From Algibacillus agarilyticus (GTDB lineage Bacteria; Pseudomonadota; Gammaproteobacteria; Enterobacterales; Alteromonadaceae): 64,000 bases of DNA. The translations under genes were made by a program, and so were the position numbers. Below, piece by piece: positions 46,646 to 56,299 of the stretch (the first letter of the stretch is position 1; the number at the start of each line of letters is the position of its first letter). The stretch covers positions 19,697 to 83,696 of the forward strand of contig NZ_QMED01000024.1 of the NCBI RefSeq assembly GCF_003286125.1, written 5' to 3'. Under the pieces are notes generated by a model that was not told the origin of the DNA, ran no database searches, and worked only from the letters and a program-made list of their open reading frames with translations.

Positions 46646-49225
46646 ATGAAAAAATCAAATTTAGCTTTATCCATTATCAGTTGTTTAGTTGTGGGATCAC
46701 TAGTAGGTTGTATGGCCACCACTAAACACCACAACACAACCGCGGCTTCATTAGCAACCACCAACAAACAAACATCTATTGATTTATGGCCACAACCAAA
46801 ATCTTTAGTTAAGCCAGATCCTAAAATTGAAGCGGCCGTTAAAGACTTAATCTCACAACTAACGCTTGAACAAAAAGTAGCTCAAATGATCCAGCCCGAG
46901 CTTCGCTCGGTCACCGTTGCCGATATGAAAAAATATGGCTTTGGTTCAATTTTAAATGGCGGTGGCTCGTTTCCAAACGGCAATAAACACGCCACAACTG
47001 AAGATTGGGTTAACACAGCCGATGCCTTTTATTTAGCCAGTATTGACGACACGCAAGATGGTACAACGGTGCCTTCTATCTGGGGCACAGATGCCGTGCA
47101 CGGTCATAACAATGTTATTGGCGCAACTTTGTTTCCGCATAATATCGGCCTAGGCGCAGCGAATAACCCCGAATTAATTAAACAAGTTGCTGAAGTTATC
47201 GCTCGAGAAGTCGCACAAACCGGCATTGATTGGGATTTTTCACCCACCGTTGCAGTCGCAAGAGATGATCGCTGGGGGCGCGCTTACGAAAGTTTCTCGG
47301 AAGATCCGGCTATCGTCAAAGCTTACGCGGGCAAATACGTTGAAGGTATTCAAGGTGTCGCGAATGACACATTTTTAAACAACCAACACATACTCGCAAC
47401 CGCCAAACACTTTGTTGGTGACGGCGGCACCGATAAAGGGGTCGATCAAGGGAATAACTTATCTACCGAAAAAGAACTCATTGAAATTCATGCTCAAGGT
47501 TACGTCAGTGCGATTGAGGCCGGAGTGCAATCCATTATGGCGTCATTTAATTCTTGGCACGGCGATAAACTACACGGTCATCAATACTTATTAACTGACG
47601 TGCTGAAAGGCAGAATGGGGTTTGATGGTTTAGTGGTAGGTGATTGGAATGGCCATGGCCAAGTTAAGGGCTGCGACAATAAACAATGCGCACAAGCCAT
47701 TAATGCCGGTGTTGATATTATTATGGTGCCAGAAGATTGGAAAGCTTTCTATGAAAACACCCTTATTCAAGTCAAACAAGGCGAAATTAGCCACGCCAGA
47801 ATAGATGATGCCGTGACCCGAATTTTACGAGTGAAAATGCGTTTAGGTGCATTTGACGGTAAGCCGTCGATTCGTTTACATCAACATAATAAAAACGTCA
47901 TTGGTTCTGCACAACATAGAGCAATTGCCCGCCAATCAGTGCGTGAATCATTAGTCTTACTTAAAAATAACAATAACCTACTCCCACTCAACCCGACTGC
48001 CAATATTTTAATGGCCGGTAATGGAGCCAACAATATTGGTAAGCAAAATGGCGGCTGGACAATAACGTGGCAAGGCACAGGCAACGACAATAGCGACTTC
48101 CCTAATGGTAGCTCAATTTATCAAGGTATTGCAGAAGCCGTAAAACAAGCAGGTGGTCATGTAGAGCTCAATGAAATGGGGGATTACACAAAAAAACCAG
48201 ATGTCGCTATTGTCGTATTTGGTGAAGACCCTTACGCTGAAATGCAGGGCGACATCAAATCAGGATCGTTTGAATACCAAATGATTACCAAGCGGGATTT
48301 AGCTTTGCTCAAAAAGCTAAAAGCGCAAAACATTCCGGTTGTCAGTCTCTTTTTATCGGGCCGGCCGTTATGGGCAAATAAAGAAATCAATGCGTCAGAT
48401 GCATTTGTTGCCGCTTGGTTACCCGGCACAGAAGGGGCCGGTATCGCAGATGTTATTTTGCGTAAAGCCAATGGCGATATAAACCACGATTTTAAAGGTA
48501 AGTTATCGTTTAGCTGGCCAATGACACCCCATGTAACGCCTTTAAATGCACCGGCCAATAACAATAAAGCCAATTACAACCCATTATTTAAACTTGGTTA
48601 CGGTTTAGATTATAACCGTGTTGTTATGACGCCCCGTTTACCTGAAACGTTTGACGATATGCCAATGCTATCAACCGATGCAGACTTAACCATTTTTAAT
48701 CAAGCCCCTAAATTAGGCTTTAACTTGTATTTATCCGATCAAAATAATAAACAACGTGTATCAAGTAGCCAAGCAACCTTAGCCAACAGCAAAGCGATTA
48801 GCTTTAGTACGCAAAACCGGTTTGTACAAGAAGACGCTTTACAATTAACGTGGCAAGGTAATCAATCAGCGGCAATGACTATTTGGCAAGAAACCCCCAT
48901 CAATATCGCGGCTTATAATGATTCAGGTAAAGGTAGCGTAAGCTTTGATGTTAACTTAACCGACCCCGTAACCGGTAAAATTGAGTTTGCAATGCAAAAG
49001 CAAGACCAACCGATTAAAACAGTGGATTTAACGGCCCTGCTTTCTAAATTTGAATTAAACAGTTGGCACAACATTAATATCGATTTAGCCTGTTTTACAA
49101 CCGCTAAAAACAACAACTTAGTCGCCACTGTTTGGTCATTAACCACCGCGAGCAAAAACCAGTTAACCGTTTCAAATATTAAGTTAACAACGCAAAGTAA
49201 AGGTATTCACTATACGTGTGAATAA
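46646..49225 (+). CDS. ExoP-like GH3 beta-glucosidase, lipoprotein
   Basis: 859 residues. Lipoprotein signal LVVGSLVGC with lipid on Cys22. GH3 N-terminal TIM-barrel motifs GFGSILNGGGSFPN, KHFVGDGGTDKGVDQG and the nucleophile in VVGDWNGHG (Asp333), then the C-terminal domain (ESLVLLKNNNNLLPLNP). The last about 200 residues, with ALQLTWQGN and NIAAYNDSGKGSVSFDVNL, match the extra C-terminal domain of ExoP from marine Pseudoalteromonas, an exo-1,3/1,4-beta-glucanase. It trims glucan oligosaccharides to glucose for the MFS carrier upstream. The role in laminarin breakdown is strongly suggested by context. Confidence 0.92.
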   Translation: MKKSNLALSIISCLVVGSLVGCMATTKHHNTTAASLATTNKQTSIDLWPQPKSLVKPDPKIEAAVKDLISQLTLEQKVAQMIQPELRSVTVADMKKYGFGSILNGGGSFPNGNKHATTEDWVNTADAFYLASIDDTQDGTTVPSIWGTDAVHGHNNVIGATLFPHNIGLGAANNPELIKQVAEVIAREVAQTGIDWDFSPTVAVARDDRWGRAYESFSEDPAIVKAYAGKYVEGIQGVANDTFLNNQHILATAKHFVGDGGTDKGVDQGNNLSTEKELIEIHAQGYVSAIEAGVQSIMASFNSWHGDKLHGHQYLLTDVLKGRMGFDGLVVGDWNGHGQVKGCDNKQCAQAINAGVDIIMVPEDWKAFYENTLIQVKQGEISHARIDDAVTRILRVKMRLGAFDGKPSIRLHQHNKNVIGSAQHRAIARQSVRESLVLLKNNNNLLPLNPTANILMAGNGANNIGKQNGGWTITWQGTGNDNSDFPNGSSIYQGIAEAVKQAGGHVELNEMGDYTKKPDVAIVVFGEDPYAEMQGDIKSGSFEYQMITKRDLALLKKLKAQNIPVVSLFLSGRPLWANKEINASDAFVAAWLPGTEGAGIADVILRKANGDINHDFKGKLSFSWPMTPHVTPLNAPANNNKANYNPLFKLGYGLDYNRVVMTPRLPETFDDMPMLSTDADLTIFNQAPKLGFNLYLSDQNNKQRVSSSQATLANSKAISFSTQNRFVQEDALQLTWQGNQSAAMTIWQETPINIAAYNDSGKGSVSFDVNLTDPVTGKIEFAMQKQDQPIKTVDLTALLSKFELNSWHNINIDLACFTTAKNNNLVATVWSLTTASKNQLTVSNIKLTTQSKGIHYTCE

Positions 49226-49291
49226 AATCAACCATATATAAGTAAGCATCTTGCTGCTCGGTTACAACATTTAAAGTAGCCGATCAGCCCG

Positions 49292-49324
49292 TTAGCTATA
49301 CCCAAGTCACTTGTGTATAGCTAA
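49292..49324. repeat. 33-bp palindrome of the CCCAAGTCACTTG family
   Basis: TTAGCTATAC and GTATAGCTAA arms enclose CCAAGTCACTTGT. It resembles the 27-bp palindrome at 19717 and the ends of the element at 45064, just downstream of the GH3 gene. Confidence 0.6.
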
Positions 49325-49339
49325 ATAACCGGCGGCATA

Positions 49340-49528
49340 TAATACCAATCCGTAATAATAAGTGCCCACTCAGCGAGCGTTTAAATGCGCCTGAAAGGAA
49401 TGCCCCAGCGACTTTTGACCTGCGTTATCGGTATTTGAAAGAGAACAACCATTCCTGTACACCGACGCCTTGTTCAAAAACCGCTGAATGCATTCTGAGT
49501 GATCACTTATTTATATGAATTGGTATAA
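49340..49528. mobile_element. MITE-like element, family 2 (about 189 bp)
   Basis: Left end TAATACCAATCCGTAATAAT and the reverse complement of the right end (TTATACCAATTCATATAAAT) match through about 34 bases with few differences (both continue into AAGTG..CACTCAG). TAA flanks both TACCAAT ends. It is noncoding. A related but broken copy lies at 56476. Confidence 0.7.
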
Positions 49529-49658
49529 ATTCGATTATCCCCCTTTTTTGGTCCTGTTTATCAGGGCTTTTTTTTGCCTGTTTTTTTATTTAATATTGTT
49601 ATACGCCAATTACCACCTCGATAATGGTCATGCTTATTTTTGAGTATATGATCGCACA

Positions 49659-49682
49659 GCATCTTAAAATCACTTGGGTATA
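49659..49682. repeat. single end of a family 3 element
   Basis: Reverse-complement of this stretch reads TATACCCAAGTGATTTTAAG followed by ATGC, one terminal repeat of the family seen at 45064, with no partner end nearby. It overlaps the nominal upstream frame of the GNAT gene, which argues for the later start at 49758. Confidence 0.5.
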
Positions 49683-49757
49683 AATAAGCTTGAGTGTCAT
49701 AAAAAAATTGATAAAAATAACGTAAGCTATAACCGGTTAATCAACCTTGGAGCTACA

Positions 49758-50201
49758 ATGACTATGATAGAAACCGTATCAAAAACAAACTTACCCGAAG
49801 TCCTTCCTCTGATCCGTCAGTACCAAGCATTTTATAATGTTGCTGATATTTCAGACGAAAAAAATGCGGCCTTTTTTTCACAGTTCAATAATGCAAGTCC
49901 ATTGGGCTGTCAATTTATAGCGCGCGAACACAATGAAGTTGTCGGTTTCGCCACTGTGTATTTTAGTTTTACCTCTACCATCACCGCCAAAGTTGCCGTA
50001 TTAAATGATTTATACATACAACCACACCATCGTGGTAAAGGCATTGGTCGCCAGTTAGTTGATTATTGCCATCAATACGCAAAAGACAAGGGGGCAGCAA
50101 GGCTTCAATGGGTAACAGCGCCCGATAATGAACCTGCAAAAAGACTATATGATTCGCTCAATACGACTCAAAGCACTTGGTTATTTTATGCTTATAACTA
50201 A
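49758..50201 (+). CDS. GNAT-family N-acetyltransferase
   Basis: 147 residues from the ATG at 49758, five bases after TTGGAG; the frame is open to 49674 but that leader lies in repeat DNA. Acetyl-CoA-binding motif A is YIQPHHRGKGIGRQLVDYCHQYAKDKG, and motif B follows (LQWVTAPDNEPAKRLYDSL). Small GNAT proteins of this layout acetylate amines of small molecules or proteins; the substrate is unknown. Single gene. Confidence 0.88.
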   Translation: MTMIETVSKTNLPEVLPLIRQYQAFYNVADISDEKNAAFFSQFNNASPLGCQFIAREHNEVVGFATVYFSFTSTITAKVAVLNDLYIQPHHRGKGIGRQLVDYCHQYAKDKGAARLQWVTAPDNEPAKRLYDSLNTTQSTWLFYAYN

Positions 50202-50380
50202 ATGGTTTTTCGACACGCTAAGCAATGAGAAGTGACAACAAATGCAGAATCACCTTAATTAACAAGCGAATATTTAGAAAAGAAAAAGTGAAGATTTAAA
50301 ATGACGATTAAAGACACTCAACTCAACCTCATAGGCTTGTGTTAAGTGTCTGAATGCTTAGGTTCTAAATACTGAGTATT

Positions 50381-51154
50381 TTAGAAAGGCTTCTTTTTAA
50401 AAGCTAAAGCGACTAAAACGATACCCGCTAATAAAAATGGAATACTCAACAACTGACCTGTTGATAAGCCAAAATCATTGTCATAAGCAGCCTGTTTTAC
50501 TTTTACAAACTCCAACATAAAACGAGCAGAAAACACCGAACATAAAAAGACACCCAATATCGCACCGCTATATTGTTTAATCTTGGTCCATTTATAAGCG
50601 GCAACCAACACAGCAAAAATAGTTAAATAAGCGATTGATTCATAAAGTTGCACCGGATGTCGCGCAAGGTTATCAATTTTAACAAACACAATCCCCCACG
50701 GAACCGAGGTGGGCAGCCCAACAATTTCAGAATTAAAGAAGTTAGCTAAGCGTACAAAAAAACCGAATAAGGCAGTCGGTATGGCTAAGCGATCGAGTAA
50801 CCATAAATAAGGTGTTTCAAACTTTTTATGATAGTAATAAAGGGCTAAAATCACACCTATACCCCCACCATGGCTGGCTAAACCGCCTTCCCAAACGGCC
50901 AAAATTTTAAGTGGATTGCTAAAGTAATACGCCGGATCATAAAAGAAACAATGACCTAACCGTGCACCCACAATAATACCCATAACCGAATACATTAAAA
51001 GCGGGTCAAGGCTATCTGTCGATTTACCTTCTTTTTGATACATCCATTTCATAATATAAAAGCCAGACATAATGGCAGAGGCAAATAAAGCACCGTACCA
51101 ATGAATACTGACACTACCAATCGAAAACAAAACAGGGTCGATGTTCCAGTTCAT
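50381..51154 (-). CDS. lgt: prolipoprotein diacylglyceryl transferase
   Basis: 257 residues with about seven membrane segments. The Lgt signature RLGHCFFYDPAYY, then the GLASHGGGIGV and the catalytic region RLANFFNSEIVGLPTSVPWG, and HPVQLYESIAY all present. Lgt transfers diacylglycerol to the Cys of lipobox proteins; several such lipoproteins (LolB, GH16, GH3, GH29) are in this window. thyA, which often follows lgt, is not adjacent. A single gene. Confidence 0.96.
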   Translation of the reverse strand: MNWNIDPVLFSIGSVSIHWYGALFASAIMSGFYIMKWMYQKEGKSTDSLDPLLMYSVMGIIVGARLGHCFFYDPAYYFSNPLKILAVWEGGLASHGGGIGVILALYYYHKKFETPYLWLLDRLAIPTALFGFFVRLANFFNSEIVGLPTSVPWGIVFVKIDNLARHPVQLYESIAYLTIFAVLVAAYKWTKIKQYSGAILGVFLCSVFSARFMLEFVKVKQAAYDNDFGLSTGQLLSIPFLLAGIVLVALAFKKKPF

Positions 51155-51428
51155 ACTTAAAAATCTCTGAATAAAATGATATAGGTTTGCAAAAGCACCT
51201 CGTCGCTATTCATTAGCTTAAACCGTAAATGCGACAATTTAAAAACGAGCCACAACTTAGCCTAACTCAACAGCCTTGCCAACCCTCTTTTATAAAAACA
51301 GGCTAATCAAACAACCGATCACGTTAAAAAAGAAAGATGTTTACCTACAATATTCATCTTTATCCCTAAGCAACTTAGCGATAAAATAATCAAAGAGGCT
51401 AACATCATTAAAATTTAAAGAGTGTATT

Positions 51429-51698
51429 ATGTTCAAACGTTATGGAAGTATTGTGTGGCTTAGCCTTAAAGTCGGTATTTACATTATTATCCCACTCACC
51501 ACATTCGGTTATGTAATAGAAATGCTATTTGATATTGTTGCAGGTCATTCCATCGCCCCGTATTTTACACTTTCTTTTTTACACTATTTTATTTTTCATG
51601 AGCTGATGCTTATTTTATATAGCACGGTTTTCACCTTTACACTGATTGGCACCTACTTATATACGATAAAAATAAAACCTAAGTTAAAGCCTCGATAA
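51429..51698 (+). CDS. small membrane protein of unknown function
   Basis: 89 residues with two hydrophobic segments (VWLSLKVGIYIIIPLTTFGYVI and the LMLILYSTVFTFTLIGTYLY region) separated by a short loop. AAAGAG lies 7 bp before the ATG. No family was recognised. It lies between the divergent lgt and convergent GH29 genes. Confidence 0.55.
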   Translation: MFKRYGSIVWLSLKVGIYIIIPLTTFGYVIEMLFDIVAGHSIAPYFTLSFLHYFIFHELMLILYSTVFTFTLIGTYLYTIKIKPKLKPR

Positions 51699-51820
51699 AA
51701 TACAATTGAAGTGGCACTCCAATCGATGTGGCCATAAATCACTGACCACATCAGCATCTATCTTAAAATACCTTATTTATTAGTGCCTTAAGCCAGTGGA
51801 TAAATAACAACCCTCATTAT

Positions 51821-53464
51821 TTATTCACCATTTGTGCCTGGGTCTTCACCGCCAATCCCGACTTCTTGCTCTTGATATAATGAAATTTTATAACCCAATG
51901 CAAAGTCACTTGGCAATACGTTAGGTTTACGAATAACCAAACCGTTCTCGTTTAGCTGCCAATTGACTTTTTCGTTGCTGCCTAACATTTCAATCGACTT
52001 AATTTTACCCTCAAGTACTGATAAGTGGGTGTTCAATGTTTGAATAACAATATCTTGCATCGGAGCCGCCATAACAAAGGCAAAAATAGTATTGTCACCT
52101 TTTTTAGTGAAACGAATATCTTTATCCGTATACGCTATTTTTTGTTTTTCAATTTTATGTCCGCCCCGATTAATACGCGTTGGTCCTTCTCCAAACACAG
52201 TCCACGGGCGAGTTTCGTATATACCTTCACCATTAATCGCGAGCCATTCGCCTAGTTTAGCCAGCATGTCTTTCATTTCTGCTGGTATCGAGCCATCCGG
52301 ATTAGGGGGTACATTTAATAACATCAACCCATTTTTAGACACAATATCAATTAAAATATCGACAATCTGATTCGGCTCAACAAACTTCGCATTTTCATAA
52401 TAAAACCAAGCGCCAGGTGATGTATCCGTCATCCAAAATTCATCTTTTAATTTATTTGGCCGTCCTCGTTCATAATCTAAAACACCAATACCATCAGGAA
52501 AAGACGTGTTTTTATAATTAATAACTACATCCTTACCCCACTCTTTGCCTTTATTATAATAATAAGCGACAAACTTTTTACGATATTCTTCGTTTAGCAC
52601 TTCAACCCACCAATCAAACCAAATAACATCGGGTTGGTATTTATCAATCACTTCTTTTAGCATCGCAAACCATTGCTCATGAAAGCGATCATTGGGCTCA
52701 AAATCTGTTAACTCGTGTTGATCGGTATATAAATCAGCGGTTTCAGGGGTTGCATCAAATTTATACGCATTGGCATAATATACCCAAGTAAAGGCATGAT
52801 GAAACGATGTTAAAAACTTAAGGCCTCGTTGCTCTATCGCCGATTTTAACTCGCCTGTAATATCTTTACCGGTAAAGGCTTTTGAGTTCCAGCGTGTTAC
52901 ATCGCTGTCCCACATCGCAAAGTTGTCATGGTGTACGGCAACCGGTCCGGCAAATTTAGCACCTGAAAGTTTAAATAAGTCAGCCCACTCTTGGGCATTG
53001 AATTTATCAGGGTTGAATTGTTTAATGATATCTTTGTAGCCAAAATCAGCTGGATCACCATGAGCCTTAACATGGTGCTGGTATGTGTAAGAGGCTTTAG
53101 GTTGCTTTTTATCACCAAATAATTTTACATCGCCTGTTTTCCAGTCATAAACTTCATCCATATACAGATCGAGGCCATACCAACCTGAGGCCCATTTCAT
53201 GCCAATATTAGCCGTTGAAGTGGGTCCCCAATGAGTATAAATACCGAGCTTTGCATCTTGAAACCAATCAGGCTTGTGATTGACCTTGCTCAGCGAACTC
53301 CACTCTTCTTTTAGCTCGACTAATGCAATATCAGCGTTTTTATTTTGTTGAGGTTGAGCACCCAATACGATAAGCGGTTCTATCACTTTATCGGAACTAA
53401 CACTGCAAGCGGTTAACGAGATAGCGATAGCGATACCCTTGACGATAAAAAAATTTGATTGCAT
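51821..53464 (-). CDS. GH29 alpha-L-fucosidase, lipoprotein
   Basis: 547 residues. The signal AIAISLTAC puts lipid on Cys20. GH29 motifs are AKLGIYTHWGPTS, the VAVHHDNFAMWDSDVT region and VIWFDWWVE, in which Asp284 corresponds to the nucleophile of WFD; a C-terminal beta-domain follows to the end (about 420-547). It hydrolyses terminal alpha-L-fucose. No sulfatases or fucose catabolic genes are adjacent, so the polysaccharide source (for instance fucoidan or fucosylated glycans) is unknown. Located 2.6 kb after the GH3 gene, separated by lgt and others, so probably not in the same operon. Confidence 0.9.
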   Translation of the reverse strand: MQSNFFIVKGIAIAISLTACSVSSDKVIEPLIVLGAQPQQNKNADIALVELKEEWSSLSKVNHKPDWFQDAKLGIYTHWGPTSTANIGMKWASGWYGLDLYMDEVYDWKTGDVKLFGDKKQPKASYTYQHHVKAHGDPADFGYKDIIKQFNPDKFNAQEWADLFKLSGAKFAGPVAVHHDNFAMWDSDVTRWNSKAFTGKDITGELKSAIEQRGLKFLTSFHHAFTWVYYANAYKFDATPETADLYTDQHELTDFEPNDRFHEQWFAMLKEVIDKYQPDVIWFDWWVEVLNEEYRKKFVAYYYNKGKEWGKDVVINYKNTSFPDGIGVLDYERGRPNKLKDEFWMTDTSPGAWFYYENAKFVEPNQIVDILIDIVSKNGLMLLNVPPNPDGSIPAEMKDMLAKLGEWLAINGEGIYETRPWTVFGEGPTRINRGGHKIEKQKIAYTDKDIRFTKKGDNTIFAFVMAAPMQDIVIQTLNTHLSVLEGKIKSIEMLGSNEKVNWQLNENGLVIRKPNVLPSDFALGYKISLYQEQEVGIGGEDPGTNGE

Positions 53465-53822
53465 ACGATAATTAATTATATTTGATTTTGATAAATCAAA
53501 TATAACAAATCATTTTTAATTTTAACAGATCAGTTATAAACTAAATGTATATTGCTTTTGGCTTTACTTTTTGCCGCTTGAATTTAAGTATTAACGGTAA
53601 TCACTTATTGAAGATATTGCTCTCAATTAATGTCGCGTTTATTGTTTTAGCCCACACTATAATCCCCTTAAACAGCTCTCCAAAAAAAGAACTCTTATCA
53701 CAAAATTAAACACGTAAGATGATCAAAAAAACGCAAATAACATAACAATAAAATCAAAGGGTTTTTAAACCCACCTAAATCAGCGCACTACAATAAATCA
53801 ACCACCCAAATTAACAGGGCTA

Positions 53823-53832
53823 TTTTGGTGCA
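53823..53832 (+). promoter_or_regulatory. possible NtrC half-site
   Basis: TTTTGGTGCA matches one half of the NtrC consensus (TGCACC-N5-GGTGCA). No matching second half is nearby. It lies about 50 bp upstream of the sigma54-like element at 53878. Confidence 0.35.
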
Positions 53833-53877
53833 ATAATAGTAATTATCGCCAGATTTACATCGCTTTTTATGTAGAAA

Positions 53878-53893
53878 TGGCTAGAATCATGCC
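53878..53893 (+). promoter_or_regulatory. candidate sigma54 promoter for glutamine synthetase
   Basis: TGGC at 53878 and TGCC at 53890 place GG and GC exactly ten bases apart, the required -24/-12 spacing. Outside the core the match is modest. The glutamine synthetase ATG lies about 150 bp downstream. Confidence 0.45.
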
Positions 53894-54040
53894 GTTTTAA
53901 TCTTGGTTCAATAATTGCTAAGTTAACAATACAAGTAATAGGTAATATTTATTCGCTTTGAGTTTATCACTCATTAATTCTGAGTTAGCCTCATTCAACT
54001 ATTTTTATTTATTGCTAATTTTTTATATTTTGGGGGATTT

Positions 54041-56215
54041 ATGAGCGGAAATGACGTAAGAGTATCAGCAATCAGTGCTATCACTAACAGCACACCATAT
54101 GCGACAGAACAAACAGAACCACTAAGCAAAATCTGGGCTTGTGATGTATTTAACCTTGCAAAAATGGAAGAATGTTTATCTAAAAATGCATTTAAAGCCA
54201 TTAAAAATACCGTTAAAACAGGTGCGCCATTAGACAGCGCAACGGCAGATATTGTGGCAGCCGCCATGAAAGACTGGGCCATGTCAAAAGGCGCTAAGTT
54301 CTTCTCGCATATCTTTTATCCAATGACGAATGCGACCGCTGAAAAGCACGATGGTTTTATTATTACTAACAGTGATGGCAATGCAATCACTGAGTTTACC
54401 GGTAGCCTATTAATTAAAGGTGAACCCGATGGTTCATCATTCCCGAATGGCAGCCTACGTATGACTAACGCAGCGCGTGGTTATACCGCATGGGATCCAA
54501 CAAGCCCTGCTTACATTATGAATACCGCGAATGGCGCAACACTCATGATACCGAGTGTGTTTATGTCGTGGACAGGCGAAGCCTTAGATAAAAAAATTCC
54601 ATTGTTACGTTCAAATTCAGCAATGAACGAAGCGGCACAAAAAGTATTAAGCTTAATGGGTGAAGAAGAGATCGCGCCTTTAAATTCAAGCTGTGGTGCC
54701 GAACAAGAATACTTTTTAGTTGACGAAGCCTTTGTAAATGCACGCCCTGATTTATTATTAGCAGGCCGCACATTATTTGGTGCGCCACCGGCTAAAGGTC
54801 AGCAATTTGATGATCATTATTTTGGTGCGATCCCAGAGCGTGTTCAAGTTTTCATGCAAGATTTTGAAGACCAGCTATACCGATTAGGGATCCCAGCTAA
54901 AACACATCATAACGAAGTTGCACCCGGTCAATTTGAAATTGCACCTTATTACGAAGCCGCTAATGTAGCAGCCGATCATCAACAATTATTGATGACCGTT
55001 ATGAAAGCGACAGCCAAAAAACACGGTTTAGTGGCTTTATTACATGAGAAGCCTTTCGCTGGCGTAAACGGTTCAGGTAAACACGTAAACTGGTCAGTGG
55101 GTAACTCAACCCAAGGTAACTTACTTGATCCGGGCAATACTCCAGAAAAAAACCTTAACTTCTTACTTTTCTGTGGTGCGGTTGTGCGTGGTGTTCATTT
55201 ATATGGGCCATTACTACGTGCGGTTATTGCTTCGGCGGCCAACGACCATCGTCTGGGTGCTAACGAAGCACCACCGGCTATTTTATCAGTTTATTTAGGC
55301 GACCAACTCGAAGGTGTGTTTAAAGATATTTTAGCGGGCAAAATCAATGCAACAACCTGTGGCGGCTTAATGGATTTAGGTCTTTCACAAATATTGCCAT
55401 TTAATCGTGATCCGGGCGATCGAAACAGAACATCACCTTTTGCCTTTACCGGTAATCGTTTCGAATTTAGAGCCGTAGGTTCTTCACAATCGGTTTCAGG
55501 CCCACTTGTGGCGATGAACACCATGTTAGCGGATTCATTAAATTGGATTGCAGCACAACTTGAAACCAGTTTAAGTAAAGGTGCCGACCAATCTACAGCG
55601 GTATTTGAAGTACTTAAAACGATAATGGAAGATCACGGTAACGTTATTTTTGGTGGCGACGGTTATTCAAGCGAATGGCATAAAGCCGCAGTTGAAGAAC
55701 GTGGCTTAAAAAATCTACCCACAACTGCGGATGCATTACCCGCATTTTTAGATGAATCTGTTAAAAACTTATTTGATAGCACAGGCGTATTATCACCCGT
55801 TGAATTAGCCAGCCGTTACGAAGTTTACTCTGAGCAATATATATTATCGATTGAAGTAGAAGCTAAACTGGTTATCGATATGGCAACCACAAGTATCTAC
55901 CCTGCTGCGATGAGCTACCTCGCCGAATTAGGCACAGCAGCATCAGCTGCCGCAACATTTGGTGCCCCATTCAACAATGATTTAGCGATACAAGTCGCTT
56001 CAGATGCAAATCAAATGATGAGCAGCGTAAGCGCACTTAAAGATGCCATCGCGCAGCATGATTTTGACAGCACCGAAGATCACTTAAATTATTGTGCAAA
56101 CACCATCATCACGTTAATGAACGAAGTAAGAAGCTATGCAGATTCACTTGAACAACGTGTAGCGGACTCAGCTTGGCCATTACCAAAATATGCAGAAATG
56201 ATGTTTATCAAATAA
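54041..56215 (+). CDS. glnN: type III glutamine synthetase
   Basis: 724 residues, the size of the GSIII class, about 1.5 times GSI. The motifs are SSCGAEQEYFLVDEAFV (metal-binding), AKTHHNEVAPGQFEIAPYYE and FAGVNGSGKHVNWSVGN, plus FEFRAVGSSQSVSGP near the substrate site. It makes glutamine from glutamate, ammonia and ATP. GGGGG lies just before the ATG. No adenylyl-transferase genes adjoin, consistent with GSIII, which is not adenylylated. A strong terminator follows. Confidence 0.95.
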   Translation: MSGNDVRVSAISAITNSTPYATEQTEPLSKIWACDVFNLAKMEECLSKNAFKAIKNTVKTGAPLDSATADIVAAAMKDWAMSKGAKFFSHIFYPMTNATAEKHDGFIITNSDGNAITEFTGSLLIKGEPDGSSFPNGSLRMTNAARGYTAWDPTSPAYIMNTANGATLMIPSVFMSWTGEALDKKIPLLRSNSAMNEAAQKVLSLMGEEEIAPLNSSCGAEQEYFLVDEAFVNARPDLLLAGRTLFGAPPAKGQQFDDHYFGAIPERVQVFMQDFEDQLYRLGIPAKTHHNEVAPGQFEIAPYYEAANVAADHQQLLMTVMKATAKKHGLVALLHEKPFAGVNGSGKHVNWSVGNSTQGNLLDPGNTPEKNLNFLLFCGAVVRGVHLYGPLLRAVIASAANDHRLGANEAPPAILSVYLGDQLEGVFKDILAGKINATTCGGLMDLGLSQILPFNRDPGDRNRTSPFAFTGNRFEFRAVGSSQSVSGPLVAMNTMLADSLNWIAAQLETSLSKGADQSTAVFEVLKTIMEDHGNVIFGGDGYSSEWHKAAVEERGLKNLPTTADALPAFLDESVKNLFDSTGVLSPVELASRYEVYSEQYILSIEVEAKLVIDMATTSIYPAAMSYLAELGTAASAAATFGAPFNNDLAIQVASDANQMMSSVSALKDAIAQHDFDSTEDHLNYCANTIITLMNEVRSYADSLEQRVADSAWPLPKYAEMMFIK

Positions 56216-56245
56216 TTTAGCATTGATAAATTAAACCGAACGATC

Positions 56246-56273
56246 AAAAAAGCCGCTTTTTAGCGGCTTTTTT
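56246..56273 (+). terminator. intrinsic terminator of glutamine synthetase
   Basis: Stem AAGCCGCT, loop TTTT, stem AGCGGCTT, followed by a T-run. It lies 31 bp after the stop codon. Confidence 0.88.
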
Positions 56274-56299
56274 ATTAACAGAGCCAGTATATTCCCCAA

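Larger units (their letters stand above)
53465..54040. other. 576-bp promoter region of the glutamine synthetase gene
   Basis: No open frame is convincing. The stretch is AT-rich and contains the candidate sigma54 promoter at 53878 and an upstream TTTTGGTGCAA half-site that resembles an NtrC half-site. The region also serves the divergent GH29 gene. Confidence 0.5.

Noticed and set aside
49674-49757. Upstream extension of the GNAT frame
   Set aside because: The leader overlaps a terminal repeat of a MITE-like family. The ATG at 49758 has a good TTGGAG ribosome site.
54511-54788. Minus-strand frames of 75-86 residues
   Set aside because: Antisense to the glutamine synthetase gene, no independent support.
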